From Zelopaecilomyces penicillatus (Eukaryota; Ascomycota; Sordariomycetes; Hypocreales; Pseudodiploosporaceae), in the NCBI GenBank assembly GCA_005765155.1, contig VCCP01000004.1, positions 5,208,001-5,272,000 on the forward strand: DNA of 64,000 bases. The letters are read 5' to 3'. The stretch's first letter is position 1, and each line of letters opens with the position of its first letter. Below, one piece after another: positions 43,707-55,400 of the stretch. The notes beneath the pieces are model-generated. The model worked only from the letters and a program-made list of their open reading frames with translations. It searched no databases and had not been told where the DNA came from. The translations under genes and the position numbers were made by a program.

Positions 43707-44103
43707 AGAGCAGCTACATTAGACTGGACCAGGAAATAAATGTTAGATTGGCCGGCAGGTTGCAGCAATGAAGGTCATGGTCGAGGTTGAAATATTCGTC
43801 CTTCATTTGGTAGCCGCGAAATGGGTGCCGATATGGTATCTGGGAATGCTTGTGGAGGCTTCACCATCCCAACACATCCAACGCCACGGGTGGCAGTCTC
43901 TATTGTAAACTGTCACAATACATTTAGCGTTAACTGTTGGCTCTCATCCGTGTTGGCTGTTTCATATCGCACTAGATGTAAGACAGAGCTTAGGCCACTG
44001 AAAAAACATCGGGCAACAGGTCTCAAGAGCGGCAAGAGTTCCGATCACCCGTCAATGTGTTGGTGATGGCTCCCAGGATGCATTATCCATACATATACGA
44101 CAC
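43707..44103. other. Intergenic region between MFS gene and UstYa-like gene 2
   Basis: 397 bp with no gene seen; presumed promoter of the second UstYa gene. Confidence 0.5.
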
Positions 44104-44151
44104 ATGTTCTCTTCTTACTCACACTGCGCTCTTCCTGGCAGATTTTTTAGA

Positions 44152-45124
44152 ATGCATTGGTTGTCTTGGCTTCGCTCACCAAACAGCTCCGTTCCGAAAT
44201 ATCAACCCCTCTCATTGCTCGGATCTGCTGTTGATAATGACACTTTTAAATGGAAGCGGCGATTCTATGCGCTTTTTATTGTGTACATTGCTACAAGTTT
44301 ATGCGGTATAGCTAGTATCCTGTTCATGTTGGAAAGTGTCGCCAGAAACAGCCGGATACTACCAACCGATGCCATCTTTGGTGATAGTGAGTCGGATCAT
44401 GGGATATAACCTTGACTTTATGCTAACAGAGTAGTTCCAACTGATTTGGTCGTCTTTACACCAAATCAGACATTTAGCGATGTCTTTCCAGGTCATGAGG
44501 TGTTGGGACGAGACAACCAAACGCTCTGGGATGCATTACAGCCTCGTAGGTTATACCCTGTGGTGCTACTGAATATCTTATTTAAAATTCAGTTTCATCA
44601 TACTAATTACTGGACACAGGAGGCGGGGGCTTCATTGCAGTGTCCAATCCAAGAAAATATGGTCTCACTGGCGGCTTCCCCATGGACAACGTCAAGGACG
44701 GCCACCACAACAACTCCATCTTACGAGAAGGTTACGGCATCTCCATGTTTCACCAAATCCACTGCCTTGTACGTTTCTCACCAAGCATCATCCCGCCTCT
44801 CCCCTCCCCTCTCAGATTCATCATCCGCAAGTTCTCATATTAATCTAATCTCACCTTCACATCAAGGTATCCATCAGAACATCCTTCCAGACACAAACCT
44901 TCAGCAACCACCACCTAAACCACTGCTTCGAATACCTCCGCCAGTCCATCATGTGCACAGGAGACACGACGCTAGAAAAGGTCGTCACCGTTGATGATAC
45001 TGAAAAGGGGAGTACTGTGAAACCGGAAATCGATGGCTGGGGCACAGCGCATCGGTGTAGGAGCTGGAATATGCTGTTTGAGTTTGCAGAGAGCCAGCGG
45101 GTTAAAGTCGTTGGAGATATGTAA
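44152..45124 (+). CDS. UstYa-type (DUF3328) oxidase 2
   Basis: Four exons: 44152-44386, 44432-44545, 44620-44768 and 44867-45124; 251 residues (267 if ATG 44104 is used). One membrane helix (about 41-62, LFIVYIATSLCGIASILFML) follows a cytosolic N-terminus. Both family motifs are present: HQIHC (SMFHQIHCL) and HLNHC (NHHLNHCFEYLRQSIMC). GTAHRCRSWNMLFEF matches the HxCRxW tail. Exon junctions fall at similar places to UstYa-like gene 1, notably just after HQIHCL. The two proteins are diverged, so they are probably partners rather than a recent duplicate, as in ustiloxin and cyclochlorotine clusters where several UstYa proteins act together. Confidence 0.88.
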
Positions 45125-47015
45125 GAGCAACTAGAGGGTTTCCAGTCGGCAACTATACCTAGGACGAGAACGGCGAGCCCTTCTAATACATTCATATTGC
45201 AATATTCGTACAAAAGTACTCCATACGGAGCAGATCTTTTGAAGAATTTTCCCACTCAAGTAACCTTGCTTGCACATTTTCATATCCCGGCAGGCATCTG
45301 TTTACTCTACAGCAGGTGGCAGACATGCAGCATGTGTGGATATCTGCTCTCCAACACCACCCCAGCGACATCTCGCATTCCCATAGCTTACCCAGCATAA
45401 TCGTAACCTCACTGCAGCATTACTCGTGCCTCTACAGATAACCCGTAATTACCTACCTACCTACTAACCTACTACCTCCTTTTCCCTTATCCAACTCAAC
45501 TCTACTACATACATACATCTAATAAATACGCCACGTCTTCAACTCAAGTCAAGTCACACAAATTCAAGGAGCAATACACAACATTCACATCTAGATAATT
45601 CGTTTTCGTACTCTAGATATCGTACGACACCCCCGAGGTCATCGGATCCCGAGAGCCCCGACAAAAACACCCCCCCTCGTCATCATGATTCCGCCACGCA
45701 TTCAGCCCCTCGTATGTACTTTCTACAAACTATTCGTACGGACTAATAAATATGTGTAGATGCTCTAATTCTTCCATTAATTGAACTGAACCTCCTCATG
45801 CAGCGCAAGCCACACATACATGGCTTTAACTCTGCATCGGCCTTTATTGCACTATCTGTCTAATTAACACTACTACCAAGCCCTTTCTCTTCACCGCAAC
45901 AATGTCGTATGAGGGGATTTCTTACCCTTTTTATTACCTAATAATTACCCTAATACCGTGTACGCTATGATGCTGTCTGGTTGGGGGTTAACTGTAGATA
46001 GATGAAAGGGAATCTGCCTACAACCCATTCTGCAGGCCGAGATCGGCGCTCCCAAGCCCAACCAACAGACGACGTCCTGTAGCAACTTGGGTGTGCCTTC
46101 GATGCGCTTCTCAAGGTCGATAGCAGTTTCACTAGATAGCTCACCAATGGGGAACAATGAACTTTGAGCAAGACGGCAATTTCAGAACATGATCAAAATT
46201 CACTAGGCAAACAAAAGTCATTAAAAATACACAGTATCAAGAGGTAAATAATAAGATACACTCGTAAATGCTCCATCGTTCTCTTTATGCTGCTGGCACT
46301 TTTTGTGCACGTCTGGCAGGAAATGCTTTTTTCTGAACCCCAATCAAACTATTAACAGCCAATCCAGCCCCAACCGTTGCGCACCAGTTTATGCCCTTCC
46401 TAAAATAAAAGGACGTGTATGGAAACGCGCCTATGAGAGTCCCTGAACATTCTCTGTCCCGGAGCCTCCATGCTGAGTGTAATAGCTGATGCAGCCAGGA
46501 ATGTCCTAATGTGTTCCGAGACAAGAAAAGGAAATGGAAACAAGGAAAAAAATCATCATTAACAACCAGGCCCGTTCCGCACTGTCATGAAGGGTCCATG
46601 GGCAAAGCAGCAAAAAAAAAAACGCCAAAAGGTCGGTACAACAAACTCCCCGGTTCAATGCCCGACCACCTGGCCCGAAGCGCAAATTCTGTCCAAGTTG
46701 AGAATGCCCAGAACGCCAAGCGGATGATTGCGTTTCCTTGCAACCATGCCTGAGAAAGTGACAAAAAGAAAGACGAACGAACTTTCCTCATGGTTGTGGA
46801 AAGCCAACTATTTTTTTTATGAGCGCTGAACTGCGCAACAACCCTCTTCGCACCATCGTACAACGGCATGGGTGGCTGTGATACCACTAGACACCATGCC
46901 AGAGAGGTTGAGTATATGCCCACTCTACATGTCGGGGGGCGAATGAAGAGGTGACTTCTTATTTAGATGTTCCATTGTGGCTGGATTCAGACGAGCGTCC
47001 ATCATCGCCGACATC
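45125..47015. other. Intergenic region
   Basis: About 1.9 kb without a convincing gene. A CT/CA-rich, leader-like stretch (45440-45684) precedes a tiny spliced frame described separately. Confidence 0.5.
45685..45863 (+). CDS. Possible tiny spliced ORF (28 codons)
   Basis: ATG 45685 opens nine codons (MIPPRIQPL), a canonical donor gtatgt follows at 45712, and a tgcag acceptor at 45803 joins in frame to RKPHIHGFNSASAF... ending TAA 45861. The 5' side is a pyrimidine/CA-rich leader typical of expressed fungal genes. No family is recognised. It may instead be the 5' part of a non-coding transcript. Confidence 0.2.
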
Positions 47016-49478
47016 CTAACCGCGAATGGTGGCAGCGTGTGTATCACCGCACCATGGGAACCGATCCGACAACAGTGATAGTTGCGGAGTAAAGTAGGGC
47101 ATGTCGCTTGAGGCAGCGCCAGCTACTGAGGGGAAGGCAGGAGATAGTGACCTGGCACTTCCCGGTGTCTTAGGTGTAGTCGACTGGTCTCGGATTGACA
47201 TCGGAGAGGGCAGTGACAGTGGGGCCGACAGAGTGTAGTTGTCATCTGTTGAAAACCCGAGGGTTCGGCTGTTGAGATGAAGGCCGCTGAGCCCATGATG
47301 AGCTGCTGGGCCGGTATGGCGCCCAGTTGATGAGCCGGTGGGCTTGGATGAAGCATTCGCAACAACGCTTGCATTTTTGATAGTACCATCCCTCATAATC
47401 GGGCTGGGCTGTTTGGAACCAAACTAAATCAGAGGAAACCATGTTAGTTAAAAAACTCAAAGCAACACCAATGACCAATGAACAACCCTCTCCCACTTCA
47501 TCCTGGTCATGGTCGTGCCGATCTGTGCGAATTCATCAAGAGATGAAGAGCGGATGCTCCGGTCGATTTCCATCGTTCAGACAGTGGTAGGGGGCTCTGG
47601 AATGTTCATGTGCAATCCGGGGGTACGTACAAAGCAGTATTTGTTGACGAGCTCTTCGTAAGATGAGCTGGCGAGGCCAAGAGTAGAAGACGGCGCCACA
47701 ACGGGGGTCTGGACAGGTCCCGTAGACGGTGCGATGTTGGGAGATGCAGCCAGCCCGGAAGGGGGGCTGCGAACATTACCCTTCATGTAGAGTGTATCCA
47801 ACTCCTTGGCCACGGGCTCCTTGGCAGCCTGCACGGCGGCGCTGAGAGAGGCACCAAAGTCGTAGCGATTGGCAAAAGCGGCCCCACTAGGTGAAGTTAA
47901 GCCATTGGCCAAGTTATCACTGGCCAAATTGTTTGTTGACTTGCTCTTGAACCGGAGGCCAGTAGGTGCATCAGACTCGCCGAGAAACTCGTGAATAGGT
48001 TGGTCAAAGTCGAACTTGGCGTCATTCCCAAAGACAGGCATGGACACTGGTCGGGGGGCTGATGACGGGTTCTGTCGACGGTTGCTACGAGGCAATCCGT
48101 TGAGAGGGCGCGACGCAGCTCCTTGGAAGTTGTTCTTACCATTCTGGGGAAGGTGCTTCTTCTTGAAGTCGACTTGGAAGTTGGCGCTATTGTTGTTGTC
48201 CCAAAACTCCTGGTTGTTGACGTTGTACCGAATGCAGAAGAACAACGTCTTGGATTCCAGGTTAATCGTGTCTGACAACTTAATTGAAAATTGAAATCGG
48301 TCTTGACCCAAGGGGGTCTCACGTGGCCGAATCTCATGGCTATATTCGCCATTTACTTCCGACGTAGTCTTCCAATAGTCGAGAGTGAATCGACAAGTGA
48401 CAGACTTTTGGAAGGCAAGATTAGCCACGGCAACAGAGCCTAGCATCGACTTCTGATCAGCAGAGAGCCAGACTCTCTCCACTCTGACGGGAACATCAGC
48501 GTGTGAAGGAGAATCGTGAGGGAAGTTGGTAGTGACGAGTTCCCACTCAAAAGGCGGCGACTTCGTGGTAGTACGGTTGCTGCCAGGGAAGGGATACTCT
48601 GTGTCGCTATCATAGTTCTCAACTGGCGAGGAGCCCGCACTGACAGCGAGGGGTCGATCAACTTGCAGGAAATGACGGACATGCTCAAGATGAGAATCAA
48701 AGTGAACAGCCTTGGAAAAGACGGGGGTGCCAGGCATACTTGAAGGTCGTCTGTTTGCCGCTGGTCGCAGCGCCGGTCTGACTAGCTCGCCAGATTTCTT
48801 TCGTACCATCTGCGGCTTGTACTTGAGATCCTCCTCATCAGACTCGTCCGACAACGACACAGAGCTTCCCAACGATGCCATAATATCTAGGGCATCAGAC
48901 TCTGTGGCAGACCGCACATGACTAATTCTTCGCCCGCTCTTGGGAAGTGAACTTAAGGAGCTGGTGCTAAAGCTAATGTGCATTCCCCGAGGGGTTGAGG
49001 GCTCCTCCGGGGCCTGTTGTGCAACACTAGTACGTTCTGGTGAAGAGGCCTTGCTCTGAGAAAGTTGGCTGACCGCATCCCTCAAATCTTTGAGCTGCCC
49101 CAATCGCCTTCCTCGGATTTCAAGCCGTTCGTCGTCATCGCTACCAGAGTCCGGGGGTGAAATGATGGCTCCATTAGGCATCGCTCGAATGTCCGTAATA
49201 GGAGGCGGTGACTTGCGAATGCTGGTGCTTAGGCCATTTACTGAAACCGCCTTGGGCTCTTCTGTGACACCATTGATCTCCAACTGTGCTGCGGGTGAAG
49301 GGGACGAGGCATCGCTCAATGTTGTGACGGATGGTGTTCTCCGATGCTTGTTAAGATAGGAAGCCGACTTTGGCAGCGCAGGTCGCGAGCTAGACACGAT
49401 GGAGGAGCGGCGACTCGCATCGGGGGAGGTCGATGCTGAAGACGCCGGCGATCGGTTTGAGGGCGGAGTGTAAGGCAT
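47016..49478 (-). CDS. PP1 regulatory subunit with CBM21 domain (glycogen targeting)
   Basis: Two exons, 47631-49478 and 47016-47423, giving 751 residues. The N-terminal 250 residues are Ser/Pro-rich and disordered. KAVHF (256-260) is a textbook RVxF motif that docks protein phosphatase 1. Residues ~325-440 are a CBM21 carbohydrate-binding domain: VERVWLSAD, GSVAVANLAFQKSVTCRFTLDYW, RFQFSIKL and FCIRYNVNNQEFWDNNNSANFQVDF. This is the Gac1/PIG/R3-R5 layout, which brings PP1 to glycogen to activate glycogen synthase. Near the C-terminus the conserved YEELVNKYCFFGS block spans the splice junction, which supports the 207-bp intron. If that intron is kept, the protein ends 17 residues later at TAG/TGA-proximal 47577. 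Intron-containing and retained forms both have open ends. Confidence 0.88.
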
Positions 49479-52400
49479 CCCAGCAATCTTCCGGGAGGGT
49501 TGGATGATAAGAATAAAAAAGGGTAATGATAAGATCGCTGAAGTGGAGAGGTGTGGTGTGAGAGGGGACGCGAATAGGTCCGAATGGGTGTTACGTCCTC
49601 ACTAAACTAATTCTTAGGATGAAGGACGGCTAGGTAGAGCGAACAAGAAATGCCACAAAGCGAGCAAATTGAAAAACGCCTATATTGGAAGGAGCAACGT
49701 CAGCAAAATGTGCAGGTGGCATCAAAAGCAAACCCATTTGATTGGGTCATGGCATCATGGCGAAGGAGACGAGGCTGTTGATAGAATCTCCAGCATTGCT
49801 AACAAGAGCCCATATACACTGGTTTGTGTGGTCCATTCGTCGCGCTGTACAACGCCATATGTGTGCTTCTGAATGTCGCGGAACGACTCACCCTGGCTAA
49901 TTGAAGAACAAGCGAATGTCCGGGAAGCAACAACACACACAAAGATGGTTCGGGCAATATTCCAGCAACCGAACACAAGTTTGTGGGGCGAAGCCGTGGA
50001 CGAGCAGTGATGGCAGTGAGCGGCCGATGTAGGCGCTGCTGCTGCTACTTCGACTACTGCAAGAGGAAAGAAGAAGAAGAAGGAAGGATGCACGCGACAG
50101 TGGCCAGTCGCGATGCAGGGAGAAGGGGAGAAGAAGATTATCGACGTTTCGATCCCGGGGAGGTCAGTCGGTCGATGGTGGTGAAGATAATGTCGTCGTC
50201 GTCGAGAGAGGTGGATAGAGAGAGGCGAGAGACCGTCCAAATGAAGGCGTCTTCTACGTTTCCTCTTCCTCGTGCCCGTGAACCTAGTCCGTTCCCACTA
50301 GTTGAATGAATTGGTCGTGGTATTGGCGTCAAGGATCCGTGGCCTCGAGAGCTTCGGGCGGTGCTGAGGTGAGCATGAGCATGAGGGAAAGCAAGAGAAG
50401 CAGGCGAGATGGAAGCGGGAAGCGAGTTGCTTTTGGATCAAAATGGTGCGAGCGAAGGGGCAAAGCAACCAAGGAAGGCACGGCACCCAGGCAGAGCACA
50501 CACCCTGGCTGGCCCAGCAGCAGCAATCAAGCAGCGACTGCTAGACAGTGCTAGTACGCTCTTAGTTACTCACTACCTACCGCCAAAACCAACGCTTGGG
50601 GCAGCGACCAGGATGGTGGAAGGCTCGGACCCGGATCTGGGTCTTGGAACTTGCCTGACACTCACTGACTGGCCATGGTCCAAGCTCGCCTGGGCTGGGG
50701 CTAGCGGCGCTCTCAAAGGCGCTACAAGGCGCTACAGGGGTGATGCCGCGCAGACACGGTGTGCGTGGGTGGGTGTGGTGGTTGTGCGTAGTGGTGTGTG
50801 TAGTGTTGCGCGAGCCATGGTGGTGTGTGTGTGTGATGTGAGTGTGAGTGTGTCGTACTCCATGGTCTGAGATGCGTGCGAGTGTTGAGGCGCTTGAGGA
50901 GGCTTAGTGCACTCCAGCAGGCTTTCAGTGGCTTCTTGGCTTTCGACCGGTGGGGTATCGTCGATCGTTTGGGTGGGTAAGTCGTTCAGCGCTGCTGGGC
51001 CTTCTGCTAGGGGTTGATGCCAGGTACCTACACCCGCTGTTGAGCCTGTACAGTGGTATTGCATCTAACTGGACCTGTGCAATGCAATACAGCGCCTGCT
51101 GCAATCGCCCACCAACCAGCCAACAGCCCGCTGAGAACATGGGTCTATCTACTGGACACTTATCCATTCCGCTGCTCAGATCATCACCACCACCAATGCT
51201 GCGGCACCCTCCTGCGGCACCATGGCATGCCAACATGCCACCTGGAGCCGTGTAGCATGGCGATACTGTCGATCAGCACCTTGGAGGCGGCAAGCAGACC
51301 GGCCAGCGGAGACGAGCGAACCACTGACTGACTGCCTGCCTGCTTTGCCTGCATGGGCCGATGATCTGGGGCGATTTGCTTTTATGGCGTGTGTGTGGCA
51401 ATTCCATCTGCATTTGTCGCTCCCTCCTCCGGCAGCGGACATGCTCCGTGTACGGCCCCCCTTCAACGAGCACGGCAGAGCGCAACCGGTCGCTGGCTGG
51501 GACAGGATATCATGCTTTGCGCTTTTTTGTAGGACGTGTGGTATCTACACTACGTGTACCAAATGGAATTATTACTCATTGCGCAATCGTAATACTAACC
51601 GCAACCCGCGGATGCACTGCCGGGCCTTTGCCAAACAGGTTCGTTAGTCCGCACACCCGCACATACCAACCACAAAGATAACAGCTTTTTCCTCGTCTGC
51701 GGGTACTACAGTAAGGTATACAGATAACGAGCAGTGCATGCATGTCTACCACCTAATTAATACAAAGTGCCTGCCTGGGTATTGCAGTACGAGACTGTTT
51801 GCATGGTGCAGGCTGCAGCCCGTGGTACCGAGTACGGACCAACCCATGCCCACACACTGTTCGGTCTCGCGGTGCCAGAATGCAGACTGCTGCAGCGCTG
51901 CAAGCACTTGCAGGTACAGGCAGTACAGAACCGACCAGGCACTGCAGTACATACATACATACAGGTACATACAGCGCTGTGCGTACAGCCGCGTGGGTGC
52001 GCTGAGTGGTTGAGAGGCCCGAAATCCAATCTTGGTGCCGACGGGTTCGCCAGCTACCGGCGGCGGTAGCGTCGCATTGGCCCTCTTTCAAGGATTTTCT
52101 GCCCTTGATCCAGTGAAGGGGCCTAGAAGAAACCCCCCTCCCCCCTCCCTCCTCACTCTTCAGCCTGGGGGTGTGCAAAGGCAAAGGGGCCGTACCGTAC
52201 TGGTAAATACATGCAAGTTCAACGACCACAATCACATTTACGACTACGAGCATTGAATTCATTCAAGTTGCAATATGGATGTGTGGTTCTGGTCCCTCCG
52301 GGTGGTTCCAGGCAAGAGTCCAATTGTCCACCAAGGTTCACCCCATCACCTTGGCTGAATTGCCCTTGTCCATTGAGAGAGAGTTTGCCATTGCCCTCTT

Positions 52401-55400
52401 CTCTGGGACAAGGTTCGGTATGTTCCAGCACTCTCGTCTGAGTGGACGTAGAAGGAACGACGATGATGCCATGTCTATTTCATTTAAAAGGTTTTGAGCG
52501 GTGAAGCGGTTCGAGGGCCGGTGGCGTAGGAAAAGAGGCGGACATGGAATGAGGGGGAATGGAAGGCCAATAACTATGATACCAAACCAGCAAGCTTCTC
52601 AGAAAGAGAGTCACCTTTTTCCTCTTTCTCTGTACGAGGAGAGAGAGGGGGCGCCGCCGGCTCTGTGGACGTTTAACGAGGATTGCGTAGATTAATTAGC
52701 GATTCGTTGCATTATTCGCCCACCATTCTTTTCCGAGCTGGGCGTTTGCTTTCTTGAGTTGTCGGTTTTCGCGGGGCGATGAGGCGTTTCGATCAAGGGC
52801 CCGCCGTTGGGTTAATCTTGGCCGCTACAGCCATTTTGCAGAATTTGACGCCCCCCTCCCCAAGCCTCTGGGCAAGGCTGCGCTGCACTTGGAGTGGTTG
52901 TCCGGCGCCGGCAAGCATAGAAAAAAAGAGTCGGCGCCGTGTTCGCCATTTGTGGGAAAGGGGATGCCGATGCGGGAAAAAAAATGCGTATTCTGCCCTG
53001 TTTGATACCAATGTTTCTGGTACGAACCTTCTTCTTCGGAGTAATTCCCGTTAGTACTACCATTTGGACCCCCCCCCCCCCCATTGTCAGCCATTATATT
53101 GATGTCCATGGGCATTTGTGTGTCCAGATACGGGGCTTTGAGGATGGTTACGACGACGGTTATCCCCCAACTGTTGCATCGCCAGACCGGATGCAATTGA
53201 AACCTCATTTCTGGTTACACAATTCCGGTGGCTTCTTCCACATACAGGCATATATGCCCGTGATGTTGTACGTGTCTGCCTCTTGTCTCCTCTTTTGTTT
53301 CTCGCTCGCTCTCGCTCGCTTGTTGTGCCTCGCAACCCATCTTGTATCAGCCCAGAGGTAGGGATTCTTTTGATACAACAACGTCCATTCAAGCCCACGC
53401 ACCGAAGCCGCCATGCTTTGCACGCCAAGTCTGCAGAAGAGTTTTTGTGGGTGTAGGTTGTGGTGTGAGTGTGTGCCAGGGAGAGAGACAGCCCACCCCT
53501 GGCCCTGTAGCGTCCGACAGTGTGGTTTTACTGTGCTAATCCCTGGTCTCGCCAAGTTTAGCGGTGGGCCAAGGTCGCGTTTGTCTCGAGCCTTTTTTGA
53601 TTTTTTATCCTTTTTTGCTGCGGGCTTCCTCATCTCTCCCTGGTATGCTGCTGGGTCTTTCTGGGTCTCAATTTCAGCTTTTCATGACGTTATCGCCGTC
53701 TCAACGGAACGGGGTGCCTGATGGATAAAGTGAAATGAAATGAGAGAGAAAGAGAAAGCCCGCCCCTCTTCAGAATTCGATGTCATCACGACGCTGACTG
53801 TCCGGCTTCCGGTATCCAAAGTACAAGTCCCATACACAAGGATTTGGTCTAGACAAGATTGAAAATTCCAAGATGCCGCAAATTAAAATTCAAAATGCCC
53901 TACACCCCCTTGACGCTGGGAATACATCAGCCCTGTTTTCGATACCGAAGAGGTACACGAGCCGTTTGTTGGGGGGGCCGCCCTTCCTTTAAATCGTCCA
54001 GCAAACCTGTTGCCCACGACTCCAGCGGGCGTCGAGGCCAGCCAAAAGTGGTGGCCAACATACCAAGGGAATGAAAACCCAGAGATATGCCCCACTATAG
54101 TCAAGATCTGCGAAACAGCATCTCCGGTTGTGCTCGCAAGAGATTGGGAGGGGTGTGGGTACGGGTATGCGTATGAGCAAGGGTACCGGTGTACTCACTC
54201 GTATCGAAAACACAAATGCTGTACCTTGTAATGAAGAGGGTTTTCCTCTCTCTCCATGGTTGATAGGTATTTCCTTTATCGGCGCAACCACGCAAAGCAA
54301 ACTGTTCCTCATTAAACAGTCATCCTCGTATGCTGCCGATTTTTGGAAAAAGAAAAAAATGGTCCAGAGGCCAATGACGGCAGGCAGGCAAAATCCCGTG
54401 ACTTGTCATGCCGATGACAAAGTAATGACGGGTTTCCTGATAGGAGGATTACCTAACGCGCTTACAAAGGACGTTTACTTGTAGAGGTTAATACTGACAG
54501 CTTGAGAATAAAGTTGCCCAGGACCAGGGCCAAGCGGATAAAAAAGGAGTTACCTTTACGGACTCCCTTTAAACTAATGGATAATAATGAAACGCACAAG
54601 CGGCAAACGGGTTATAGATTGTGGATACAGAGGCTGTGGGACGCTTTTCCGTTCTTATCCAGACTCCCTCCTTTCTCCTTGGCCTCAATCAATTCTATCA
54701 ACGAAATCCACATTAAATTATCACATCCCGCTGGCTGCTTCAGCAAGCGCCGGGAACACGACCCAGAGGGCCACAGAACGACTCAGTGAACGACTCACGG
54801 AGACGATCCTAGCTACTAGGAGTAGAACTGACAAGAAGTCCCAGAGATAAGGATGGGGACTGGTGCCGTTGCCAGGACCAGCATGTCATTTGCGTACTAA
54901 TCGTTGTGTGTGTGTGTGTATCAGTGCTATCACCTTCGAGTACTGTAGGTGTAGGTAAGCGACCCACTCACAAGCGATGGGTAGGGCAAGCCACGTCGGA
55001 CCGGGGTGGCTTTCAGAGGCTTTTTCATCCACCCCTCTCTCCAGAGCTCTAGACGACTCAGCTTTCGCCTTCTTCCCCTCCCGCTCCCTCCTCGCTATTG
55101 ACGCGGCTCGTTCAACGGACTGGGTTAGGTGGATGGAGGCTGAACCGACGGCGGAAACCCAGCATTTGCTGGCCGCTTGTCACCCTTTCTCCTCCACCTG
55201 AGTTGCCGCAGCGTAGCCGCTCAGGGCAAGACGACGCGACACCGGCAAACCGATTCTTAGTCCGCAGATCTACCTGAGGTGGGCAACAAACCTATCCAAG
55301 AGGTATACTGGCTAGAAGCTGTTAGCCATAACAAGTACTTCGGTACAGTACAGTACACTTGTTCTCGCAAATATGCTTATCAAGGAATGACAGGGCTATT

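Noticed and set aside
46632..46668. ggtcgg...ccgacc hairpin containing ggttcaatgcc, tRNA-like
   Set aside because: It has a possible acceptor-like pairing but is only 37 bases long and the T-stem does not pair.
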